NCBI GenBank assembly: GCA_002334985.1
Contig: DDBY01000113.1
Coordinates: forward strand, 1-10,252
Reading direction: 5' to 3'
Length of the DNA: 10,252 nt
Source: Micavibrio sp. UBA2020
GTDB lineage: Bacteria > Pseudomonadota > Alphaproteobacteria > Micavibrionales > UBA2020
The position numbers and the translations under genes are program-made. Shown here in pieces: positions 5,540 through 10,252 of the stretch. The notes under the pieces are model-generated. The model was not told where the DNA came from. It saw only the letters and a list, made by a program, of their open reading frames with translations, and did not search any database. The first letter of the stretch is position 1. Every line of letters starts with the position of its first letter.

Positions 5540-6823
5540 ATGGAAAAAATTCGCATATACGGCGGCCACGAACTGAATGGCCACATCGACATCAGCGGCG
5601 CGAAAAACGCGGCGCTGCCCCTTATGACCGCAGCCATCCTGACGGGCGAGCCGCTGACGCTGAACCGCGTCCCCGACCTCAAGGACGTCGGCTCGCTTTG
5701 CGCTGTGCTGAACAAGCTGGGCGTGAAGACGGCTTACGACCCGGCTTCAAAACGCATGACGCTGGATGCCACAAACATCACCAGCTGCGTCGCGCCCTAT
5801 GAACTGGTCAGCCAGATGCGCGCGAGCATTCTGGTGCTCGGCCCCCTGCTGGCGCGCCATGGCGAAGCAAAAGTGTCCCTGCCCGGCGGCTGTGCCATCG
5901 GTTCGCGCCCCGTTGATTTGCACATCGACGGCCTTGCGCAAATGGGCGCGGAGATTTCGCTTGAAGACGGCTACATCAACGCCAAGGCGCCTGCGGGCGG
6001 CCTCAAGGGCGCACAAATCCACTTCGCCAAAGTTTCCGTCGGCGCAACTGAAAACCTTTTGATGGCGGCCACGCTGGCCAAGGGCACCACGGTGCTTTTC
6101 AACGCCGCGCGCGAGCCGGAAATCGTTGACCTCGGCGAGTGCCTGATTGCCATGGGCGCGGACATCCAAGGCCTCGGCACCGATAAAATCACCATCCGCG
6201 GCGTATCCGCGCTCAAGGGCATCACACATGCCGTCGTCGCCGACCGTATCGAGGCGGGCACCTTCATCATGGCCGCGGCCATGACGGGCGGCACGCTGAC
6301 GCTGAACCACGCGGACAACCGCCATATCCATTATTTGCTGGAGCCGCTGCACAAAGCCGGCGTCAGCCTGACCGAAAACGAAGCCGAGCACAGCATCACC
6401 GTCAAACGCGTGCGTGACCGCCTGCGCGGCATCGACGTGATGACGGAGCCGTATCCCGGCTTCCCCACCGACCTGCAAGCACAGCTGATGTCCATGCTGA
6501 CGATTGCCGAGGGTGCGGGCATGGTCACCGAAACGATTTTCGAAAACCGTTTCATGCACGCGCCGGAGCTTATCCGCATGGGCGCGAATATCACCGTGCA
6601 TGGCTCTTCCGCCCTTGTGCGCGGCGTGCCGATGCTGAAAGGCGCGGATGTGATGGCGACAGATTTGCGCGCCTCGGTGTCTCTCGTTCTGGCGGGACTT
6701 GTCGCCAAGGGCGCGACCACGGTGCACCGCATTTATCACCTTGACCGCGGGTATGAAAACATCGTCGAGAAACTCTCCGGCGTCGGCGCCAAGCTGGAAC
6801 GCCTGAAGGAAGAGGCAGCCTGA
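5540..6823 (+). CDS. murA: UDP-N-acetylglucosamine 1-carboxyvinyltransferase
   Basis: MurA catalyses the first committed step of peptidoglycan synthesis in the cytoplasm: transfer of enolpyruvyl from phosphoenolpyruvate to UDP-GlcNAc. It has 427 residues (E. coli 419) and the full length of the EPT fold. Visible are SGAKNAALPLM (19-29) with Lys22 and Asn23, the active-site loop PGGCAIGSRPVDLH (115-128) with the catalytic Cys118 that fosfomycin alkylates, KVSVGATENLLMAATL in the middle, and TEPYPGFPTDLQAQ with the conserved Asp of the reaction base. Cys rather than Asp in the loop predicts the fosfomycin-sensitive type. The ATG at 5540 matches the usual MEKIRIYGG-like start; the ribosome binding site is modest (AGCAGG). 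It heads the cluster with a 2-base gap to the next gene. Confidence 0.98.
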   Translation: MEKIRIYGGHELNGHIDISGAKNAALPLMTAAILTGEPLTLNRVPDLKDVGSLCAVLNKLGVKTAYDPASKRMTLDATNITSCVAPYELVSQMRASILVLGPLLARHGEAKVSLPGGCAIGSRPVDLHIDGLAQMGAEISLEDGYINAKAPAGGLKGAQIHFAKVSVGATENLLMAATLAKGTTVLFNAAREPEIVDLGECLIAMGADIQGLGTDKITIRGVSALKGITHAVVADRIEAGTFIMAAAMTGGTLTLNHADNRHIHYLLEPLHKAGVSLTENEAEHSITVKRVRDRLRGIDVMTEPYPGFPTDLQAQLMSMLTIAEGAGMVTETIFENRFMHAPELIRMGANITVHGSSALVRGVPMLKGADVMATDLRASVSLVLAGLVAKGATTVHRIYHLDRGYENIVEKLSGVGAKLERLKEEAA

Positions 6824-6825
6824 GC

Positions 6826-7350
6826 GTGAGCCCGCAAACCGGCCAGACCACCACCCCGCAGGCGGGCAAAATCATCGACGTCGTCCTCGATGGCGGCAGC
6901 CTGATGACCCGCTCCGCGGATATCGAGATGGAACGCCACCGCGCGATTTCCGACCTTCTGGTCGAAAACAGCTTCCGTCTTGCGCAGAATGATTCCGCGC
7001 CCGGCCCCTATCACCTGCGCCTTGCCCTTTCGGCACTTGAACAGCGCGTGCACATCCGCGTGCGCTGCGTCATGAGCGCGCAGGAAGACGATATCAGCCT
7101 GCCCCTTGGCGGCCTGCGCAAGCAAATCCACGACTATGTGATTTTATGCGACAATTTCTATAAAACCGCCCGCGCCGGACAGATGCACCGGCTGGAGGCG
7201 ATTGACGCCGGCCGCCGCTCCATCCATGACGAGGGGGCGGAGATGCTGGCCGAAATGCTCGAAGAGCGCGTGATTCTGGATAAACTTACCGCACGGCGTT
7301 TATTTAGCCTCTTGTATGTGCTACACATGCGTGGCACAGAAGTGCTTTAA
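6826..7350 (+). CDS. UPF0262 family protein
   Basis: A 174-residue cytoplasmic protein of the uncharacterised UPF0262 family, found essentially in alphaproteobacteria and usually encoded near infA; members are about 155-165 residues. Family-typical segments are IIDVVLD (16-22), [14 protein letters not shown] (37-50), GPYHLRL (60-66), [15 protein letters not shown] (102-116), [18 protein letters not shown] (124-141) and [17 protein letters not shown] (154-170). The start is GTG, 2 bases after the murA stop, with AAGGAAGAGG in the end of murA as ribosome binding site; later starts would remove the conserved IIDVVLD strand. The N-terminal extension of about 14 residues ([10 protein letters not shown]...) is polar and unremarkable. 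Its biochemical role is not known. Tight coupling to murA suggests translational linkage. Confidence 0.94.
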   Translation: MSPQTGQTTTPQAGKIIDVVLDGGSLMTRSADIEMERHRAISDLLVENSFRLAQNDSAPGPYHLRLALSALEQRVHIRVRCVMSAQEDDISLPLGGLRKQIHDYVILCDNFYKTARAGQMHRLEAIDAGRRSIHDEGAEMLAEMLEERVILDKLTARRLFSLLYVLHMRGTEVL

Positions 7351-7372
7351 CTTAACGAAAAACTGGAAAAAT

Positions 7373-7594
7373 ATGTCTGAAAAAGAAGACTTGATGAGTT
7401 TCGAAGGCTCCGTCACGGAACTCCTGCCCGATGCCAAATTCCGCGTGAAGCTGGACAACGGCCACATCATCCTCGCCCATAGCTCGGGCAAGATGCGTAA
7501 AAACAAAATCCGCATTCTCGAAGGCGACCGCGTCACTGTTGAAATGACCCCCTACGACCTGACCAAAGGCCGTATCACCTTCCGCCACAAATAA
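7373..7594 (+). CDS. infA: Translation initiation factor IF-1
   Basis: A 73-residue S1/OB-fold protein that binds the ribosomal A site of the 30S subunit with IF-2 and IF-3 during initiation. Diagnostic parts are [17 protein letters not shown] (15-31), [16 protein letters not shown] (34-49), [18 protein letters not shown] (51-68) and the basic end TFRHK. The ATG at 7373 gives the usual length (most are 72); the frame is open further 5', but that part overlaps the end of the UPF0262 gene and matches nothing in the family. The ribosome binding site is weak (TGGAAAAAT). The 22-base gap to UPF0262 leaves no room for the arsC-like phosphatase gene found at this place in many relatives. Confidence 0.98.
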   Translation: MSEKEDLMSFEGSVTELLPDAKFRVKLDNGHIILAHSSGKMRKNKIRILEGDRVTVEMTPYDLTKGRITFRHK

Positions 7595-7605
7595 GGCGCC
7601 GCGCG

Positions 7606-8208
7606 ATGACAGCGGATAGCCTGCCGCGGCCCCTGCCACGGCTCATACTGGCCTCGGCTTCCCCGCGCCGTCTCGACCTTTTGCGTCAGATGCTCATCAC
7701 GCCCGATGCGGTTGCGCCCGCCGACATCGACGAAACACCGAAAAAGGGCGAATTACCCCTCGCCTATGCGCAGCGCATCGCCGCGGAAAAAGCAGCCGCG
7801 GTCAAAACCGCACATGCGGGTGCGGTTATTCTTTCTGCCGATACCGTGGTCGCCTGCGGCCGCCGCATATTGCCCAAAGCCGAGACAGAGGGCGAGGCGC
7901 GCGCCTGCCTTGCCCTTTTATCCGGCCGCCGCCACCGCGTGATTTCCGCTATATCCGTGATTGCCGCGGACGGCACGCAGCGCACCCGCCCCGTCACATC
8001 GACCGTCAAATTCAAACGCCTTTCCGCAGACGACATCGAGACCTATATCAAAAGCATGGAGTGGAAAGGCAAAGCCGGCGGCTATGCTATTCAGGGGCTT
8101 GCGGCGGCATTTGTGCCGTTTATCAGCGGCTCTTACACCGCCATCGTCGGCCTGCCACTCGCCGAAACCATGCAGATGCTGAAAGGTGCGGGATATGAGC
8201 GGGATTGA
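7606..8208 (+). CDS. maf: Maf family nucleoside triphosphate pyrophosphatase (probable dTTP/UTP type)
   Basis: A 200-residue Maf/Ham1-fold enzyme that hydrolyses nucleoside triphosphates to monophosphates plus pyrophosphate, linked to house-cleaning of non-canonical nucleotides and to septum control. Motifs are LILASASPRR (13-22, phosphate-binding loop), AEKA (60-63), SADTVV (77-82) with the catalytic-type Asp79, LPKAE (89-93) with Lys91, SGRRHRV (106-112), KAGGYAIQG (156-164) and SYTAIVGLPL (176-185). The GGYAIQG and VGLPL forms resemble the YhdE-type (dTTP/UTP) group rather than the YceF-type (m7GTP) group; this sub-assignment is inference. It starts 11 bases after infA and its last 14 bases overlap the RNase gene, indicating co-translation. 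Confidence 0.96.
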   Translation: MTADSLPRPLPRLILASASPRRLDLLRQMLITPDAVAPADIDETPKKGELPLAYAQRIAAEKAAAVKTAHAGAVILSADTVVACGRRILPKAETEGEARACLALLSGRRHRVISAISVIAADGTQRTRPVTSTVKFKRLSADDIETYIKSMEWKGKAGGYAIQGLAAAFVPFISGSYTAIVGLPLAETMQMLKGAGYERD

Positions 8209-9403
8209 GCTTTACATCGACGACATCGACGGCCGCCTGCACGCCGCAGTGCTGCGCCGGGGCATGTTGACCGACCTTTACGTCGATGCGCTCGACCAGG
8301 ATGCCTGCTGGGGTTCGGTCTATCTGGGCAAGGTTCTTAAAATCGACAAAAAACTGGATGCCGCGCTTATCGACCTTGGCGGCGGCGTCACGGGGCTTTT
8401 GCCTGCAAAATATGTGTACCTGCAAAACAGCGGCGAAGCGGCCGACCACAGCGGCATCGCCGATTTGCTGAAGCCCGGCCAGATGATTTTGGTGCAGGTG
8501 CGCGCCGAAGCCAAACGCCTGAGCCTGCATGAACAGCACAAAATGCCGCGCCTGACGATGCTGGTTAATCTTTCCGGCCAATATCTGACGCATAGCCCCG
8601 TGGCACGGCAGGTCACGATTTCGTCGAACATCGAAAACGAAAAAGTCCTGAAATTCACCGCCAAGCTGAAAGGCAAAGGCGGCTGGCTGGTGCAGCCGAA
8701 TGCGGAGCACGCCAGCGAAGAGCAAATGCAGACCGAAGCCAATCTGCTGCGCGCGGAGTGGGAACAGATACAGGCCGTGACCGAAACCAGCGGCGAGCGC
8801 CCGCGCCTTGTCCGTGCAGGGCCGAATGCCGCGCTGCGCGCGCTCAACGATTACAGCGCCGCGCGTTTTGACCACATTTATGCAGGCAGCAAACATTGCC
8901 TTGAAATCGTCATGCAATGGGCGGCGCGGCACGAACCGCCGCTTGCGGAATCCAAACGCCTGCGCCTGTTCCGCGCCGAAAAGCCCGGCCAGCGCCTCTA
9001 TGACATCAATGATATTTATTCGGAACTGGAGATGCTGGAGGAGCAAATCGTACCCCTCGCGGGCGGCGGCTCTATCATCATCGAGCCCACGCATGCCGTT
9101 ATCATGATTGACGTGAACCAGGGCAGCGCCACCAACATTACCGCCGTCAATCAGGAAGCTGCCGCCGAAACCGCGCGGCAAATCCGCCTGCGGAATCTCA
9201 GCGGCGCTATCCTTGTCGATTTCATCGGCATGAACCAGAAGTCGGAGCGTATTCGCCTCTCGGACGTCATGCAGCAGCTTTTGCTCGGCGACCATGCGGC
9301 GGCGGAGGTGCACGGCTTTACGCGCCTTGGCATCATCGAAATCACGCGCAAACGCCGCACCGCCACGCTGGCTGAAAAGCGCAAGGTTTATCTCGGTAAA
9401 TAA
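8195..9403 (+). CDS. rng: Ribonuclease E/G family endoribonuclease, short form
   Basis: A 402-residue member of the RNase E/G family, single-strand-specific endonucleases that process rRNA and mRNA in the cytoplasm. The N-terminal S1 domain spans about 38-105 (GSVYLGKVLKIDKKLDAALI, then LGGGVTGLLP). The catalytic DNase I-like part contains IIIEPTHAVIMIDVNQG (294-310) with metal-binding Asp306, ITAVNQEAAAETARQIRLRN (315-334) and GAILVDFIGM (337-346) with Asp342. The protein ends at RKRRTATLAEKRKVYLGK, before the CPxC zinc-link of E. coli RNase E and G, so tetramer assembly through zinc is not expected. The second Asp of the usual DFIDM motif is Gly (DFIGM). The ATG at 8195 is chosen for GAAAGG 7 bases upstream; GTG 8186 would use that site as codons. 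The symbol rng is the best fit, but rne-like naming is possible. Confidence 0.93.
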   Translation: MSGIELYIDDIDGRLHAAVLRRGMLTDLYVDALDQDACWGSVYLGKVLKIDKKLDAALIDLGGGVTGLLPAKYVYLQNSGEAADHSGIADLLKPGQMILVQVRAEAKRLSLHEQHKMPRLTMLVNLSGQYLTHSPVARQVTISSNIENEKVLKFTAKLKGKGGWLVQPNAEHASEEQMQTEANLLRAEWEQIQAVTETSGERPRLVRAGPNAALRALNDYSAARFDHIYAGSKHCLEIVMQWAARHEPPLAESKRLRLFRAEKPGQRLYDINDIYSELEMLEEQIVPLAGGGSIIIEPTHAVIMIDVNQGSATNITAVNQEAAAETARQIRLRNLSGAILVDFIGMNQKSERIRLSDVMQQLLLGDHAAAEVHGFTRLGIIEITRKRRTATLAEKRKVYLGK

Positions 9404-9490
9404 ACTTGAACAACCGCTCACAATAAAGGGCATGACCACCCCCGCGTCATGGCCTATAACAGCTATGGGTGCATACGCCCCCTTCCTGAC

Positions 9491-9532
9491 CGGACAACCG
9501 GATTACCGCTTCGTCGGACGACCGGACTACCG
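9491..9532 (+). repeat. Short direct repeat of 24-base period between the RNase gene and the haem-binding-like gene
   Basis: Two 18-base copies, 9491-9508 and 9515-9532, share CGGAC-ACCGGA-TACCG with two differences. The spacing of 24 bases is a multiple of three, and an ATG frame through it (9432-9542, 36 codons) would read PDYRFVGR then PDYRRI. That frame has AAAGGG placed only one base before its ATG, so translation is doubtful. The rest of 9404-9568 shows no clear terminator, yacG or promoter. Confidence 0.55.
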
Positions 9533-9568
9533 GCGCATTTAGTCTCCATCCAAGAAAGAAAAAATACG

Positions 9569-10252
9569 ATGAAAAAACTATTTGTTGCCTGCGTGCTGGC
9601 CGCCAGCTTCGTGGCTTCCCCCGCGCTTGCCGATTGCGCCCAATTGCCAAGCCACGCCGCGCTGAAAGAAGCGCTGGGCGCCGCGCGCAAAGCCGACAAC
9701 GGCGGCTTTAACCTTGATATGTGGGGCACGGTCGTTGACCGCAGCGGCCGCGTTTGCGCTGTCGCTTTCACCGGCGACACCGTCGATGCACAGTGGCCGG
9801 GCAGCCGCGTGATTTCCGCGCAAAAAGCCAATACCGCAAACGCTTTCAGCCTCAAAGGCCTCGCCCTTTCGACGGCCAACCTTTACAGCGCGACGCAGCC
9901 GGGCGGCAGCCTGTTCGGCCTGCAGGAAAGCAACCCCGTTGATACCGACGCCGCCTATGACGGCGCGGCCAAAGACTTCGGTTCGTCCAAAGACCCCATG
10001 ACGGGCGAGCGTATCGGCGGCGTGAACGTCTTCGGTGGCGGCCTTGCGCTTTATAACGACAAAGGCGAAATCATCGGCGGTATCGGCGTCAGCGGCGACA
10101 GTTCCTGCGCCGACCACAACATCGCCTGGCGCGCGCGCCACGGCCTGAAGCTTGACTACGTCCCCGCGGGCGTCAGCGCCGATAAAAACGACAATATCGT
10201 TTATGACGTTGAAAACGGCAAAAGCGCCGGCGGCTTCGGCCATGTCACCTGC
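9569..10252 (+). CDS. Exported GlcG/HbpS-type (DUF336) haem-binding-like protein, 3' end missing
   Basis: The frame opens with ATG at 9569 and is still open at the right edge after 228 codons, so the C-terminus is not seen. Residues 1-21 form a signal peptide (MKKLFVACVLAASF..., cleavage expected after SPALA), directing it to the periplasm; ADC at the junction is not a lipobox. The body resembles the GlcG/HbpS fold: WGTVVDRSGRVCAVAF (52-67), SRVISAQKANTANAFSL (79-95), a typical GGSLFGLQESN stretch (112-122), GGVNVFGGGLALYND (150-164) and GEIIGGIGVSGDSSCADH (166-183). Family members bind haem or degradation products and sense redox state, though many are unstudied. Cysteines 23, 63, 180 and 228 may form disulphides. 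The ribosome binding site is an A/G-rich AAGAAAG. It is separate from the upstream operon by 165 bases; promoter not clear. Confidence 0.85.
   Translation, partial: MKKLFVACVLAASFVASPALADCAQLPSHAALKEALGAARKADNGGFNLDMWGTVVDRSGRVCAVAFTGDTVDAQWPGSRVISAQKANTANAFSLKGLALSTANLYSATQPGGSLFGLQESNPVDTDAAYDGAAKDFGSSKDPMTGERIGGVNVFGGGLALYNDKGEIIGGIGVSGDSSCADHNIAWRARHGLKLDYVPAGVSADKNDNIVYDVENGKSAGGFGHVTC

Noticed and set aside
5747..6739. Long - strand open frame opposite murA
   Set aside because: murA is unambiguous; the antisense frame is His/Arg/Ala-rich and has no recognisable domain.
7316..7372. Longer IF-1 starting at 7316
   Set aside because: It would overlap the UPF0262 end and add 19 residues not found in IF-1, while ATG 7373 gives the usual size.
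8123..9439. 438-codon - strand open frame opposite the RNase E/G gene
   Set aside because: The + strand frame has all family motifs; the opposite one is low-information and unsupported.

Overview
The window looks like part of an alphaproteobacterial chromosome. The clearest sign is the gene order on the + strand: murA, then a UPF0262 gene, infA, maf and a short RNase E/G gene. UPF0262 is a family known essentially from Alphaproteobacteria, and the UPF0262/infA/maf/rng neighbourhood is typical of that class. Most genes are GC-rich by eye. Ankyrin-repeat and Sel1-repeat genes are present, as often seen in host-associated or predatory alphaproteobacteria. I cannot name the genus from sequence reading alone.

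Left part (1-1600). A tRNA-Thr(GGT) gene enters from the left edge on the - strand, with a plausible promoter at 64-91. Next is a small - strand gene for a Ser/Gly-rich protein of unknown function (275-616), followed by a good intrinsic terminator (203-231). On the + strand a 50-residue basic protein gene (875-1027) is separated by 2 bases from dcd (dCTP deaminase, 1030-1584), so the two are probably co-transcribed.

Middle part (1600-5440) is more accessory in character. It holds an exported Sel1-repeat protein with a duplicated cysteine module (1637-2725), in a visibly AT-richer stretch. Its terminator lies inside the 3' end of a convergent cytoplasmic ankyrin-repeat protein gene with an 11-proline linker and a separate C-terminal domain (2748-4238, -). 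Divergent from the ankyrin gene is a DHH/DHHA1 phosphoesterase (about 4399-5436, +) whose start codon is uncertain.

Right part (5440-10252) is a tight core-gene cluster on the + strand: murA (peptidoglycan precursor synthesis), UPF0262, infA (translation initiation factor IF-1), maf (nucleotide pyrophosphatase) and an RNase E/G family protein. Gaps are 2, 22 and 11 bases, and maf and the RNase gene overlap by 14 bases, so an operon is likely. The cluster lacks the his gene(s) and arsC-like phosphatase gene often found within this block, and no yacG follows the RNase gene. After a 165-base gap with a 24-base-period direct repeat, an exported GlcG/HbpS-type (DUF336) haem-binding-like protein begins at 9569 and runs off the right edge.

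I found no CRISPR array, insertion sequence, integrase or rRNA. The parts least explained by known families are the Ser/Gly-rich protein, the small protein before dcd, the cysteine module of the Sel1 protein and the C-terminal domain of the ankyrin protein.
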